From: Cupriavidus pinatubonensis
Lineage (GTDB): Bacteria > Pseudomonadota > Gammaproteobacteria > Burkholderiales > Burkholderiaceae
Direction: 5' to 3'
NCBI RefSeq assembly: GCF_019602855.1
Contig: NZ_CP080767.1
Span: forward strand, 620,001 to 684,000
Length of the DNA: 64,000 nt
Part shown: positions 8,710-18,574 of the stretch, in pieces
Position numbering within the stretch: position 1 is the first letter of the stretch
Layout of the letters: the number at the start of each line of letters is the position of its first letter
Position numbers and translations under genes: made by a program
Notes under the pieces: generated by a model
Told to the model about the DNA's origin: nothing
Database searches by the model: none
What the model saw: the letters and a program-made list of their open reading frames with translations, nothing else

Positions 8710-9883
8710 CGGCCCGGCCCTGCGCGAGGGCCCAGTCGAGGTGCTCGCGCACGAGCGGCGTGGCATCGGCAAGACGGCTTTCCAGCGCTGTGCGAATGCG
8801 CTCAGCGAGTTCGCGGTCCTGGGGGCGTTGACCCGAAGCCGCGGCGCGCAGGCTGTTGCCGAGTCCCACAGCAAGATTGCGCAACCAGCGTTCATGGCCG
8901 ATACGGCGGATCGGGCTGCCTTCCAGGCGCAGGTTGAACTCGGCCTCGGTCCACAGGAACAGGTCGACCATGTCGGCGGCGTCGAAGCCGTTGCGCACAT
9001 CGAAATCGGGCAGCGTGGCCCGGTGCGCGAACTTGTTCCACGGGCAGGCGAGCTGGCAATCATCGCAACCGTACACGCGGTTGCCCATCGGTGCGCGAAA
9101 TTGCTCGGGGATCGGGCCCTTGTGCTCGATGGTCAGGTAAGAAATACAACGGCGTGCGTCGAGCTTGTAGGGTGCGAGGATCGCGCGCGTCGGGCAGATG
9201 TCGATGCAGCGGTGGCAATTGCCGCAATGCGACGCTTCGGGCGGATCGGCGGGCAACGGGATATCGACCAGGATCTCGCCAAGGAAGAACATCGAGCCGC
9301 CGTCGCGGTCCAGCAGCAGCGTGTGCTTGCCGCGCCAGCCGAGGCCGCCCTGGCTGGCCAGCGCGACTTCCATCACCGGCGCCGAATCGGTAAAGACGCG
9401 ATAGCCGAACGGGCCGATGGCGCCCTCGATGCGGCTCGCGAGCTGCTGGAGCCGGTTGCGCAGCACCTTGTGGTAGTCGCGGCCCCGCGCATAGAGCGAA
9501 AGCACGGCAGTCGAGGGATCGTCGAGTCTCGCCAGTTCGTGCCGGCGCCAGTCCGGTGTGGCCGGGGCTGGGAGATAGGGCATGCGCGCGACGATCGCCC
9601 GCACCGTTCCGGGCACGAGTTCCGCGGGACGGGCGCGCCGAGGGCCATGGTTCGCCATATAATCCATGTCGCCGTGGTACCCCTGCGCCAGCCATGCCAT
9701 TAGCCCGGGCTCGGCATGGCCGAGATCGACGTCGGCGATCCGCACCGAGGCAAAACCGAGTTCGGTGCCCCAGTCCCGGATCGATTGCACGAGCGCCTCC
9801 AGGCCGTCTGTGCCGGCTGCATCGGCAGCGGCTGCAGGCAGTGGAACGGGAGCGCCTGGCGCTTCGGATGCTCGCTCTGTCAT
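8702..9883 (-). CDS. queG: Epoxyqueuosine reductase QueG
   Basis: Cobalamin- and iron-sulfur-dependent enzyme (393 aa) that reduces epoxyqueuosine to queuosine at the tRNA wobble position. Two 4Fe-4S clusters are encoded by the cysteines of CGNCHRCIDICPT and of CDDCQLACPWN. The N-terminal cobalamin-binding region includes YHGDMDYMANH, and GGLGWRGKHTLLL is also typical. The ATG at 9883 lies only 16 bp from the divergent tsaE start, so the two tRNA-modification genes share a minimal divergent spacer. Confidence 0.95.
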   Translation of the reverse strand: MTERASEAPGAPVPLPAAAADAAGTDGLEALVQSIRDWGTELGFASVRIADVDLGHAEPGLMAWLAQGYHGDMDYMANHGPRRARPAELVPGTVRAIVARMPYLPAPATPDWRRHELARLDDPSTAVLSLYARGRDYHKVLRNRLQQLASRIEGAIGPFGYRVFTDSAPVMEVALASQGGLGWRGKHTLLLDRDGGSMFFLGEILVDIPLPADPPEASHCGNCHRCIDICPTRAILAPYKLDARRCISYLTIEHKGPIPEQFRAPMGNRVYGCDDCQLACPWNKFAHRATLPDFDVRNGFDAADMVDLFLWTEAEFNLRLEGSPIRRIGHERWLRNLAVGLGNSLRAAASGQRPQDRELAERIRTALESRLADATPLVREHLDWALAQGRAVS

Positions 9884-9899
9884 CCCTGAATTGTACGCA

Positions 9900-10421
9900 A
9901 TGCCCCTGCTCGAAGAACGTTCCCTGACGCTGACCGACGAAGCCGCCACCGCGCGCCTCGGTGCCGCGCTCGCCGGCGTGGTGCGCGAGTTGCCGCCCAC
10001 GACCGTGCATGTGCAGCTCTCGGGCGACCTGGGGGCGGGCAAGACCACGCTGTCGCGCGCGATCCTGCGGGCGCTGGGCCATGCGGGCAAGGTCCGCAGC
10101 CCGACCTATACGCTGTGCGAGCCCTACGACGTCGCGCGCGCCGATGGTTCGCCGCTTACTGTCTACCACTTTGACCTGTACCGGTTTGCCGATCCGGAAG
10201 AGTGGATCGATGCCGGATTCCGCGACTGCTTCGCCGAACCGGCGTTCAATCTCGTCGAGTGGCCCGAGAAGGCCGGCCGACTGCTCGGGGAACCGGATCT
10301 GCACGTGTTGCTCCAATCGGACATGCCCGCTGCCGATATGAGCGATACGGCAGCCGAGCGGCGGATCGCGACGTTGCGCGCCTATACTCCCACTGGAATT
10401 ACCTTGCTGAACGCATGCTGA
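9900..10421 (+). CDS. tsaE: tRNA t6A biosynthesis ATPase TsaE
   Basis: P-loop ATPase (173 aa) of the TsaB-TsaD-TsaE complex that makes N6-threonylcarbamoyladenosine on tRNAs reading ANN codons. The Walker A loop GDLGAGKTT lies at residues 42-50, the switch motif RSPTYTL near 70, and YHFDLYR and NLVEWPEKAG follow. Start at 9900, divergent from queG. Its last seven bases overlap the amiC start, as in many proteobacteria where tsaE and the amidase are coupled. Confidence 0.95.
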   Translation: MPLLEERSLTLTDEAATARLGAALAGVVRELPPTTVHVQLSGDLGAGKTTLSRAILRALGHAGKVRSPTYTLCEPYDVARADGSPLTVYHFDLYRFADPEEWIDAGFRDCFAEPAFNLVEWPEKAGRLLGEPDLHVLLQSDMPAADMSDTAAERRIATLRAYTPTGITLLNAC

Positions 10422-11914
10422 TCAAGCGACTCGCCACCGACCGACCCGATGGACCCGACGGACTGCTGCAGGCCCGGCGCAAATGGATCGCGCAATGCCT
10501 GAAATTCAGCGCCGGCACGGCCGTGCTCACGCTGGCGGGGCCGCAGCTGGTCTTTGGCGCTGGCATCGTCGCGGTACGTGTCTGGCCCGCGGAAGACTAC
10601 ACCCGCGTCACGATTGAATCCGACACGCCACTGGTTGCGGTGCACCGGATGGTGCGTGATCCGGACCGGCTGGTGGTGGACATCGACGGTCTCGACCTCT
10701 CGCCCACGCTGCGCGAACTCGTGGCCAAGATCACGCCGAACGACCCGTATATCCAGACCGTGCGCGTCGGCCAGAACCGCCCGCGCGTGGTCCGCATGGT
10801 GTTCGACCTCAAGGAAAACGTCGCGCCGCAGGTGTTCACGCTGCTGCCGATCGGCAGCTACAAGAACCGCCTGGTGTTCGACCTGTACCCGGTCAATCCG
10901 CCTGATCCCCTATGGAAACTGGTGCGCGACACCGAGGAAAAGCAACGCCGCTTCGCCACCAGCGCGTCGCCGACTGGTGCCGATGGTGTGGCCGGTGCCC
11001 CTGCCGGCGCCGAGGAAGATGCCATCGGCGCGCTGGTGCGCAAGTTCGATGAAAAGGGCGATGTGCCGGCAACCACGGCGCCACCGCCCGCCATTGCCGC
11101 GGCCAAGCCGCCGAAGCCATCAGTGCCGGTCGTGCCCAAGCCCAACGCGCCGGTGGTGCCGCCCGTCGCGCAGAACGACCCGACCGCGGAGCGTCCGTTC
11201 AAGATGCGCCGCCTGCTGACGGTGGCGATCGATCCGGGCCATGGCGGTGAAGATCCCGGCGCCATCGGCGCCTCGGGCTCGCGCGAAAAGGACGTGGTGC
11301 TGCAGATCGCGCATCGCCTGCGCGCGAAGATCGACGCGCAGCCGAATATGCGTGCCATGATGACGCGCGACGCGGATTTCTTCGTGCCGCTGAACGTACG
11401 CGTGCAGAAGGCGCGGCGCGTGCAGGCCGATTTGTTCGTGTCGATCCACGCCGATGCGTTCCTGTCGCCGGAAGCGAAGGGCGCCTCGGTGTTCGCGCTG
11501 TCCGAGCGCGGGGCGTCGAGCACGGCCGCGCGCTGGCTTGCCAACAAAGAAAACTCATCCGACCTGATCGGTGGCGCCAACCTCAACAAGGACGCGCAGG
11601 TCGCCCGCGTGCTGCTGGACCTGTCCACCACGGCGCAGATCAACGACAGCCTGCAGGTAGGCAAGGCGGTGCTGCAGGAAATCGGCGGCATCAACCGCCT
11701 GCACAAGGGCAGCGTGGAACAGGCGGGGTTTGCGGTGCTGAAGGCGCCGGACATTCCGTCGATCCTCGTCGAGACCGCGTTCATCAGCAATCCCGAGGAA
11801 GAGCGCAAGCTCAATGACGATTCGCATCAGGAGCAGCTCGCTAATGCGATCTTGCGCGGGATTCGGAGCTACTTTGCGAAGAATCCACCGTTGTCGAAAA
11901 ATCCGTCGGTTTGA
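10415..11914 (+). CDS. amiC: N-acetylmuramoyl-L-alanine amidase (AmiC type)
   Basis: Periplasmic zinc amidase of 499 aa that cleaves septal peptidoglycan during cell separation. Domain order: export signal with a twin-arginine-like ARRKWIAQCLKF (about 20-50), an N-terminal AMIN septal-targeting domain (about 50-150), a Pro/Ala-rich linker, and an Amidase_3 domain. The zinc/catalytic residues are visible: H in DPGHGGEDPGAIG, E in SREKDVVL, H in SIHADAF and E in VETAFISNPEEE. Translation is coupled to tsaE by a seven-base overlap. Tat export, known for E. coli AmiA/AmiC, is inferred from the RR motif. Confidence 0.94.
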   Translation: MLIKRLATDRPDGPDGLLQARRKWIAQCLKFSAGTAVLTLAGPQLVFGAGIVAVRVWPAEDYTRVTIESDTPLVAVHRMVRDPDRLVVDIDGLDLSPTLRELVAKITPNDPYIQTVRVGQNRPRVVRMVFDLKENVAPQVFTLLPIGSYKNRLVFDLYPVNPPDPLWKLVRDTEEKQRRFATSASPTGADGVAGAPAGAEEDAIGALVRKFDEKGDVPATTAPPPAIAAAKPPKPSVPVVPKPNAPVVPPVAQNDPTAERPFKMRRLLTVAIDPGHGGEDPGAIGASGSREKDVVLQIAHRLRAKIDAQPNMRAMMTRDADFFVPLNVRVQKARRVQADLFVSIHADAFLSPEAKGASVFALSERGASSTAARWLANKENSSDLIGGANLNKDAQVARVLLDLSTTAQINDSLQVGKAVLQEIGGINRLHKGSVEQAGFAVLKAPDIPSILVETAFISNPEEERKLNDDSHQEQLANAILRGIRSYFAKNPPLSKNPSV

Positions 11915-11933
11915 TGGGGGCGAGGCGAGGAAA

Positions 11934-11965
11934 ATAAAAACGGGGGACATGTCCCCCGTTTTTTA
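11934..11965. terminator. Bidirectional rho-independent terminator
   Basis: A perfect palindrome of 20 bases (11940-11959, arms ACGGGGGACA) is flanked by an A-run on the left and a T-run (11959-11964) on the right. It lies between the convergent amiC and symporter genes and can serve both strands. Confidence 0.92.
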
Positions 11966-11980
11966 TGCGAATGCCAGGTT

Positions 11981-13006
11981 TCAGGCCCGCGCCGCAGCCC
12001 GATCCTCCACCAGCGCATCACGATTCGCATACCGTGCCGCAATCACCGAACACACAATCAGCTGCAACTGGTGATAGACCATCAGCGGCAACACCAACAG
12101 CCCCAGCGCGGGATGCCCGGCGAACAGAATGTTGGCCATCGGGATGCCGTTGGCCAGGCTCTTCTTGGAGCCGCAGAAGACTGCGGTAATTTCGTCTTCG
12201 ACGCTGAAATGCAGCCGGCGCGCGACAAAGGTGGTCGTGCCAAGCACGACAAACAGCAGCACGGCGGCCAGCGCCATCACTGCGGCAATGGTCTGCCACT
12301 GGTAGTGGTGCCACAGGCCTTCGGCGGTCGCGTCGCAGAACGACGAGTAGACGATCAGCACGATCACGCCGCGGTCGATCTTGTTGGTGATGTGCTTTTT
12401 CTTCGCCAGCCAGCTACCGATCAGCGGGCGCAGCAACTGGCCCAGCGCGAACGGCAGCAGCAGTTGCAGCGCCACGCCCATGAGCGCCTTGCCGAGCGGC
12501 ATGGAAGCGCCGCTCGCGCTGATGACCAGACCCATCAGCAGCGGCGTGACGGCCATGCCGATCAGGCCCGAGATGGTGGCGTTGAAGATGGCGCCCGGCA
12601 CGTTGCCGCGTGCCATCGACGTCATGGCGACTGACGATGAAACGGTCGACGGCAGCGCGCACAGGTAGAACACGCCCAGCAGCAGGTCCGCCGGCAGTGT
12701 GTTGCGAAGCGACAGCATCAGCAGCAAGCCCACCACCGGGAACACGACGTACGTGAAGACCTGCACGAATACATGCAGGCGCCAGTGCCTGGCCCCGGAC
12801 ACGAGCTTGTCGCGCGACAACGCTGCGCCATGCAAGAAAAACACGAGCGCCACGCCGAGGCTGGTGATGGTGCCGAGATGCAGCGGACCGCGGCTGCTGC
12901 CGAACTCAGGGGCGAGCAACGCGATGCCGATGGCGGTCAGCATGATCAGGACGAAGCCGTCGATCAGGTCGTAGAGTTTCTTGAGCTTGGTAAACATGCT
13001 GGACAT
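11981..13006 (-). CDS. SBF-like bile acid:sodium symporter family protein (YfeH type)
   Basis: Membrane protein of 341 aa with about nine or ten hydrophobic helices and the SBF/YfeH pattern, including FLHGAALSRDKL, CALPSTVSSSVAMTSMARGN (the substrate-site helix break) and FCGSKKSLANGIPMA near the C terminus. The E. coli relative is YfeH; the natural substrate is unknown and need not be a bile acid. A second in-frame ATG at 12997 is possible. It is divergent from a LysR-type regulator with repeats in the spacer, which suggests LysR control. Confidence 0.88.
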   Translation of the reverse strand: MSSMFTKLKKLYDLIDGFVLIMLTAIGIALLAPEFGSSRGPLHLGTITSLGVALVFFLHGAALSRDKLVSGARHWRLHVFVQVFTYVVFPVVGLLLMLSLRNTLPADLLLGVFYLCALPSTVSSSVAMTSMARGNVPGAIFNATISGLIGMAVTPLLMGLVISASGASMPLGKALMGVALQLLLPFALGQLLRPLIGSWLAKKKHITNKIDRGVIVLIVYSSFCDATAEGLWHHYQWQTIAAVMALAAVLLFVVLGTTTFVARRLHFSVEDEITAVFCGSKKSLANGIPMANILFAGHPALGLLVLPLMVYHQLQLIVCSVIAARYANRDALVEDRAAARA

Positions 13007-13045
13007 CTAAGGGTTTAGCCTAGTATTGGACGCTACCCGGGTCTA

Positions 13046-13077
13046 GAATGCAAATTCATTTATCGCATTCATTTATC
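13046..13077. promoter_or_regulatory. Candidate LysR operator between symporter and LysR genes
   Basis: The spacer carries an inverted repeat GAATGC-N13-GCATTC (13046-13070). Overlapping it is a perfect 11-base direct repeat ATTCATTTATC (13054-13064 and 13067-13077, period 13). It lies 11-42 bp before the LysR start, the usual site of an autoregulatory LysR operator. The function is inferred from position and symmetry. Confidence 0.5.
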
Positions 13078-13087
13078 TCGTCGTTGC

Positions 13088-14002
13088 ATGAATTACACAC
13101 TCCGTCAGTTGCGGGTGTTCCTCGCAGTCGCGGAAACGGGTGGTTTCAGCCGGGCCGCGGATGCCGTTGGCCTGACCCAGTCAGCCATCAGCCGCGGCGT
13201 GGCGGAGCTGGAAGAGTCCCTTGGCGTGCGGCTGTTGGACCGGACCACGCGCGAGGTGGTGCTAACCCATGCCGGCCAGGCGCTGGCTCCGGCACTGGAA
13301 CGTCTTCTGGGGCAGCTGGACGATACGCTTGAAGATACGCGTGAGCTCGGCGAGCACTATCGCGGACGCGTTGTGATAGCCGGTGCCCCGACGATTTCGG
13401 CGCGGCTGATGCCGATGTACGTGGCCGCATGCGCCGCGCAGTACCCCGAGATCCGCCTGACCGTGCGCGACAACGTGCAGGCCGATGGCATCGAGCAAGT
13501 GCGTGCTGGCGGCGTGGATTTTGGCGTGCTGATCGACCCGCTCGTGCACGACGGGCTCACTATCGAGCCGCTGGTGACGGATCCGTTCTGCTTCGTGTGC
13601 CGGCGCGACCATCCGCTCGCGCAGGAGAAAACGGTCCCCTGGTCCGCACTGGACGGCATGCGGCTGGTGCTGCTGGACTTTGCCTCGGGCAGCCGGCCGC
13701 TGATCGATCGCGTGTTCGGACGGCACGGCATCGTGCCGCGCGTGGTGCAGGAACTGGGCCACTCGGCCAGCGTGTTCGGCATGGTGGAGGCGGGCATCGG
13801 CGCATCGGTATTGCCGACGTACTCGCTGCCGTTGCCGGCGGCGTCGCCTCTGGTCTGGCGGCCGCTGGTGCCGCGCGAAGAGCGGCGCATCGTCATGGTC
13901 CGGCGCGAGGACCGTTCGCTGTCGCCTGCCGCCGAAGCGGTATGGGCGCTGGTCCGCAATCTCACCATCAAGGCGGCCACGCGGGAGCCGGTGGCCGGTT
14001 GA
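13088..14002 (+). CDS. LysR-family transcriptional regulator
   Basis: Regulator of 304 aa with an N-terminal winged HTH (about 1-62: LRQLRVFLAVAETGGFSRAA, then LTQSAISRGVAELEESLG) and a LysR substrate-binding domain (about 90-290). The GHSASVFGMVEAGIGASVLP segment is typical of the CbbR/OxyR-like effector fold. It is divergent from the SBF-like symporter and is the probable regulator of that gene. The effector is unknown. Confidence 0.92.
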   Translation: MNYTLRQLRVFLAVAETGGFSRAADAVGLTQSAISRGVAELEESLGVRLLDRTTREVVLTHAGQALAPALERLLGQLDDTLEDTRELGEHYRGRVVIAGAPTISARLMPMYVAACAAQYPEIRLTVRDNVQADGIEQVRAGGVDFGVLIDPLVHDGLTIEPLVTDPFCFVCRRDHPLAQEKTVPWSALDGMRLVLLDFASGSRPLIDRVFGRHGIVPRVVQELGHSASVFGMVEAGIGASVLPTYSLPLPAASPLVWRPLVPREERRIVMVRREDRSLSPAAEAVWALVRNLTIKAATREPVAG

Positions 14003-14017
14003 TCGATCTGCGCAACC

Positions 14018-14803
14018 TTAGCGTGCCCTGGCTGTGATCATGACCGCTTCCAGATCGAAGCTGCCGTCGGGCTGCACGTGATAGTGCTCGCCGACTTCGG
14101 CGGGGGCGAACTGCCACAGATGGCGGATGGCCTCGACCGCGACCGGCGCCGTGCGCATGCGCTTGACCCAGCTATCGAACTCGATGCCGATGCGCCAGAC
14201 CGGCGAGACATCAATTTCACCGGCCGCAAAGCCCGCAGCTTCGAACATCGCGCGCCATGCCGGGCCCGTGTAGTCGCGCACATGTGATGGATCGCGCAGC
14301 AACTCGACTGACTGCAGCCACGTGTCGCGCAGCGGGTCCTCGGCGCCCGCGATGTCGATCAGCACCACCTTGCCGCCCGGCTTGAGCACACGGCGCATCT
14401 CGCGCAGCGCGGCCGGCACGCTGCGCCAGTGGTGCGCGCTCATGCGCGACACGACGGCGCAGAACGTGCCATCCGCAAACGGCAGCGTTTCCGCCGCGCC
14501 CTGACGCGTGACGATATTGCCGAGTCCGCGATCGCGCGCAGCGCCTGCGACCACATCGAGCATCTCCTGGGACAGGTCATAGGCGGTGACCGTGCCGGCA
14601 ACAGCCGCTGCAGCGAAGCTCGCATGCCCCGCGCCGCAGCCGAGATCGAGCACGGTGCTCGCCGCGCGCTTGTCCGCCGGGATCAGGTCCGCCAGTTCCC
14701 GTTTGAGCTGTTCCAGATCGGCCCCCTGTGCGTGGACGGCGCTGGTGAGGTAGGCGCTGGCGGTGGCGCCGAACTGGGCGGCGACGAGTTCCTGTTGTTG
14801 CAT
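14018..14803 (-). CDS. Class I SAM-dependent methyltransferase
   Basis: Cytosolic protein of 261 aa with a Methyltransf_11/25 Rossmann core: motif I VLDLGCGAGHAS (about 52-63), the acidic motif II TAYDLSQEML, the motif near ADGTFCAVVSRMSAHHW, and the post-motif LKPGGKVVLIDIAG. AGGAG precedes the ATG at 14803. The substrate is unknown; the closest general class is UbiE/ arsenite- or small-molecule methyltransferases. It is divergent from an MmyB-type regulator across 137 bp with a repeat pair that may be the operator, so it is the probable target of that regulator. Confidence 0.88.
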   Translation of the reverse strand: MQQQELVAAQFGATASAYLTSAVHAQGADLEQLKRELADLIPADKRAASTVLDLGCGAGHASFAAAAVAGTVTAYDLSQEMLDVVAGAARDRGLGNIVTRQGAAETLPFADGTFCAVVSRMSAHHWRSVPAALREMRRVLKPGGKVVLIDIAGAEDPLRDTWLQSVELLRDPSHVRDYTGPAWRAMFEAAGFAAGEIDVSPVWRIGIEFDSWVKRMRTAPVAVEAIRHLWQFAPAEVGEHYHVQPDGSFDLEAVMITARAR

Positions 14804-14893
14804 GGCTGCTCCTGAACCGGCTTCATGCCGGTCTTCTGATGGATCGGGGAGTTGCCCGCAGAGCGGGTTCGAGCTACTGTAGGCCGACTGTTT

Positions 14894-14928
14894 TCCCGGT
14901 ACAAGTTACCGTTTTATCCTGGTATAAG
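14894..14928. promoter_or_regulatory. Direct-repeat candidate operator for the XRE/MmyB regulator
   Basis: Two 12-base copies of TCCyGGTAyAAG (14894-14905 and 14917-14928, differing at two positions) are spaced 23 bp start to start, about two helical turns. The first overlaps a small palindrome GGTA-caagt-TACC. They lie in the divergent spacer, just upstream of the regulator start at 14941. The role is inferred. Confidence 0.5.
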
Positions 14929-14940
14929 ACGCACCACCCT

Positions 14941-15783
14941 ATGGTCCAGTTTGCCTCCGATACAGACCCAATTGTCCAGCCCGATTCTCTGTCCGATGCG
15001 GGCGCCGCCGCGCCGGTCACGCGCGAAGCGGTGCTCGGCGCTTTCCTGCGCGCCCACCGCGAGCGGCTGGCGCCGGCAGACGTAGGGCTGCCGCCGGGGC
15101 GCCGCCGGCGTACGCCGGGCCTGCGCCGCGAGGAAGTGGCCCAGCTTGCGGGACTGAGCGCCACATGGGTGACGTGGCTGGAGCAGGGGAGACCGGTCGC
15201 GCTGTCGGCACGGGCGCTGGCGAGCCTGGCCGCCGCGCTGCGCCTGTCGCGCGCCGAGCGTGCCTACCTGTTCGAACTGGCCGGGCGGCGCGACCCGCAG
15301 CAGGCCGGCGGTGAAGCGGTTCCGGCAGCGGTGATGGCGAGCGTCCATGCCATCCGGGGCCCGGCCTACCTGCTGGATCGTCAGTGGAACGCACTGACGT
15401 GGAACGCGGCGGCTGCAGAGTTGTTTATCGGCTGGCTCGACGGGGACAGTCAGGAGCGGAACCTGCTGCGCGCAATGTTCGTGTCGGCACCGCTGCAGGC
15501 ATTGGTCGAGGACTGGCCGCACCGGGCCGGGCGCCTGGTGGCGGAATTCCGCGCGCACAGCATCCGCCATGCAGACGACGCGCCAATGCGTGCGCTGATC
15601 GAAGGATTGATGGCGGAGAGCCCCGCCTTTCGCGCGGCCTGGCTGTCGCAGGACGTGGAAGACCGGGAAGGCGGGCGCCGCGGCTTCCGCCATCCGGCGC
15701 TCGGCGCGCTGCAGTTCGAGCAGCTCACGCTGTGGCCGGCGGCGGCGCCGGGTTTGATGCTGGTGATGCTGCTGCCGGCGTGA
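14941..15783 (+). CDS. XRE-family regulator with MmyB-like ligand domain
   Basis: Regulator of 280 aa. The N-terminal HTH_XRE (about 22-95) has the characteristic PGLRREEVAQLAGLSATWVT followed by WLEQGR. The C-terminal MmyB/MLTR-like ligand-binding domain (about 120-275) includes LLDRQWNALTWNAAAAEL and a C-terminal LTLWPAAAPG block. Members usually control an adjacent divergent oxidoreductase or methyltransferase gene; here a methyltransferase is divergent. The start at 14941 is the first ATG after the repeat operators. Confidence 0.9.
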   Translation: MVQFASDTDPIVQPDSLSDAGAAAPVTREAVLGAFLRAHRERLAPADVGLPPGRRRRTPGLRREEVAQLAGLSATWVTWLEQGRPVALSARALASLAAALRLSRAERAYLFELAGRRDPQQAGGEAVPAAVMASVHAIRGPAYLLDRQWNALTWNAAAAELFIGWLDGDSQERNLLRAMFVSAPLQALVEDWPHRAGRLVAEFRAHSIRHADDAPMRALIEGLMAESPAFRAAWLSQDVEDREGGRRGFRHPALGALQFEQLTLWPAAAPGLMLVMLLPA

Positions 15784-15810
15784 AGCAGCGGCAGCAGGCA
15801 AAGCGGTCCC

Positions 15811-16569
15811 TTACTTGGGCTGCATCCGGATCGCGCCGTCGAGGCGGATCACTTCGCCGTTGAGCATGGTATTGCCGATGATGGCCTTGGCCAGCTTGGC
15901 GTATTCCGCCGGGCGGCCCAGACGCGGGGGGAACGGCACCATCCTGCCGAGAGCGTCCTGCACTTCCTGCGGCATGCCGAGCAGCATCGGCGTTTCGAAC
16001 AGGCCGGGGGCGATCGTCACGCAGCGCACGCCGTCACGAGACAGGTCGCGCGCAATGGCCAGCGTCATGCCGACCACGCCGCCCTTGGACGCGGCATAGG
16101 CGGCCTGTCCGATCTGGCCGTCGAACGCGGCCACCGACGCGGTGTTGATGATCACGCCGCGCTCGCCTTCGGCGTCGGGCGTGTTCTGCACCATCGCCGC
16201 AGCGGCCAGGCGAATCATGTTGAAGGTGCCGATCAAATTGACGCGGATGGTCTTGTCGAACGCGTCGAGCGGATGCGGGCCGTTCTTGCCCACGGTCTTG
16301 TTGGCCGTGGCGATGCCGGCGCAATTGACCAGCCCGGACACGCGGCCGAGCGCCTGTGCGGCGGCGACCGCCGCCTGGCCGTCGGCTTCCGACGAGACAT
16401 CGCACTTGACGAAGGTCCCGCCCAACTCCTGCGCGAGCGCGGTGCCCGCAGCCTCGTTCAGGTCGGCGATGACGACCTTGCCGCCAGCCTCGGCCAGCAT
16501 GCGCGCGGTGCCTTCTCCCAGGCCAGACGCGCCGCCCGTGACGATGAATACATTGTCCTGAATGTCCAT
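15811..16569 (-). CDS. SDR-family 3-hydroxyacyl-CoA dehydrogenase (type II HADH-like)
   Basis: Short-chain dehydrogenase of 252 aa resembling 3-hydroxy-2-methylbutyryl-CoA / type II 3-hydroxyacyl-CoA dehydrogenase. It has the NAD-binding TGGASGLG, the adenine-site D of IADLNEAAG (indicating NAD preference), NCAGIATA, catalytic S in [10 protein letters not shown] and Y-x3-K in YAASKGG, and the C-terminal [18 protein letters not shown] precedes the ATG. It is a monocistronic-looking gene; a role in branched amino acid or fatty acid degradation is inferred from family similarity. Confidence 0.88.
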   Translation of the reverse strand: MDIQDNVFIVTGGASGLGEGTARMLAEAGGKVVIADLNEAAGTALAQELGGTFVKCDVSSEADGQAAVAAAQALGRVSGLVNCAGIATANKTVGKNGPHPLDAFDKTIRVNLIGTFNMIRLAAAAMVQNTPDAEGERGVIINTASVAAFDGQIGQAAYAASKGGVVGMTLAIARDLSRDGVRCVTIAPGLFETPMLLGMPQEVQDALGRMVPFPPRLGRPAEYAKLAKAIIGNTMLNGEVIRLDGAIRMQPK

Positions 16570-16692
16570 TTGCTGTCTCCTCGGTGATCAGTCGCGGTGG
16601 CGACTGCCGTTTACGTAAACGTCAACTCTGGCGCTATTGTACGGACGGTAGCCTGACTGGCAAGGGGGAAAGCGATAAGGATCCCAGAACGC

Positions 16693-16718
16693 AAAAAGCG
16701 ACCCGAAGGTCGCTTTTT
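16693..16718. terminator. Terminator downstream of adk
   Basis: A stem of seven pairs (AGCGACC at 16697-16703 with GGTCGCT at 16708-16714, CGAA loop) is flanked by an A-run and a T-run, so it works in either direction. It lies 22 bp past the adk stop on the minus strand. Confidence 0.88.
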
Positions 16719-16740
16719 GTTGGGCTGCCAGGATCGAGGC

Positions 16741-17406
<666 letters not shown>

Positions 17407-17754
17407 TTACGGGTCCTCAGAGTTTTGAATCTTGTGTAGCGGGAGACAAGAAGGAGGGTAACGCCGTAACTTGACGCAGGACTTACTGCGCGCGCATGAA
17501 TCAGGTCACGCTGTCGGCCGGCGCGGCGCTGCGGGGAACGCGGCGCGGGACACCGGACGGGCTCTATCTGTATCTCCCCACCGAGCTTTGGCCGGCCGGC
17601 GCATTCTGGTGCGCCATCCCGACGGCTCTGTATCGGCAAACATTATGCCATGACGCGCAACGAATCCGGCCCGAATTCGGCTGATTCCATGGTTGCATCA
17701 GTATGAACCCCAACGCAAAGGCGGCGCGAAGCACTCCGCCGCGTGGCAAAGTGG
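17407..17754. other. Intergenic region adk / kdsB
   Basis: 348 bp between two minus-strand genes, probably holding the adk promoter. Short open frames on both strands lack recognisable domains or good ribosome sites. No RNA gene or terminator with a T-run was recognised. Confidence 0.4.
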
Positions 17755-18564
17755 TCAGGGACCTTCCTGAGCCATACCTTGCGCCCACAGCGCGCGCACG
17801 CGTTCGAGATCCGCGGCGGTGTCGACACCGGGGGCCGGTGCGGCCGCGGCTTCCAGCACCGCAATGCGCTCGCCATGCCACATGGCGCGCAGTTGCTCCA
17901 GGGCTTCGGTCTGCTCTAGCGGCGCCGCCGCCAAGGTAGGGAAGCGGCGCAGGAAGCCGGCACGGTAGGCGTACAGGCCAATATGGCGCAACACCGGCAT
18001 GGCCGGCAGCGGCACCTGCGCGGCCGAGGCGGGCACCGCCGGCACGCCGGCCCAGTCGTCGCGCGACCACGGAATCGGTGCGCGCGAGAAGTACAGCGCA
18101 CGTCCGCCGGCATCGCAAACGACCTTGACGACGTTCGGGTTGAAGACATCAGCCACGTCGTGCAGCGCATGCGCGGCAGTGGCGATCGCACAATCGGCGT
18201 GGTGAGCAAGGTGCATTGCCACGTCGTCGATCAGCTGCGGGTCGATCAGCGGCTCGTCGCCCTGTACGTTGACGACGATGGCATCGTCAGGCAGCGCAAG
18301 CTGTGCTGCGACTTCGGCCAGCCGGTCCGTGCCCGACGGGTGGTCAGCACGCGTCAGGACCGCGTCGATGCCATGCGCGGCGCACGCTTCGGCGACAGCC
18401 GGCGCATCGGTGGCCACCACGGTGCGCTGCGCTGACGACGCGTGCGCACGCTCGGCCACGCGCACGATCATCGGGTGACCACCGATATCGGCCAGCGGCT
18501 TGTTCGGCAGCCGCGTGGAAGCCAGCCGCGCCGGAATGACGACAGTGAAGGCCGGGATGCTCAT
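17755..18564 (-). CDS. kdsB: 3-deoxy-manno-octulosonate cytidylyltransferase
   Basis: CMP-Kdo synthetase of 269 aa activating Kdo for lipid A core assembly. The N-terminal nucleotidyltransferase signature [19 protein letters not shown] and the [11 protein letters not shown] metal/nucleotide site are intact, as are [12 protein letters not shown] and [12 protein letters not shown]. It is third in the minus-strand block exbB-exbD ... lpxK-Trm112-kdsB, with only 10 bp to the Trm112 gene, so it is likely co-transcribed with lpxK. Confidence 0.96.
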   Translation of the reverse strand: MSIPAFTVVIPARLASTRLPNKPLADIGGHPMIVRVAERAHASSAQRTVVATDAPAVAEACAAHGIDAVLTRADHPSGTDRLAEVAAQLALPDDAIVVNVQGDEPLIDPQLIDDVAMHLAHHADCAIATAAHALHDVADVFNPNVVKVVCDAGGRALYFSRAPIPWSRDDWAGVPAVPASAAQVPLPAMPVLRHIGLYAYRAGFLRRFPTLAAAPLEQTEALEQLRAMWHGERIAVLEAAAAPAPGVDTAADLERVRALWAQGMAQEGP

Positions 18565-18574
18565 GATGCGCGCC

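Noticed and set aside
7990-9063. 357-codon minus-strand frame across the AEC and queG 3' ends
   Set aside because: Out of frame with queG and antisense to the AEC carrier; no motif.
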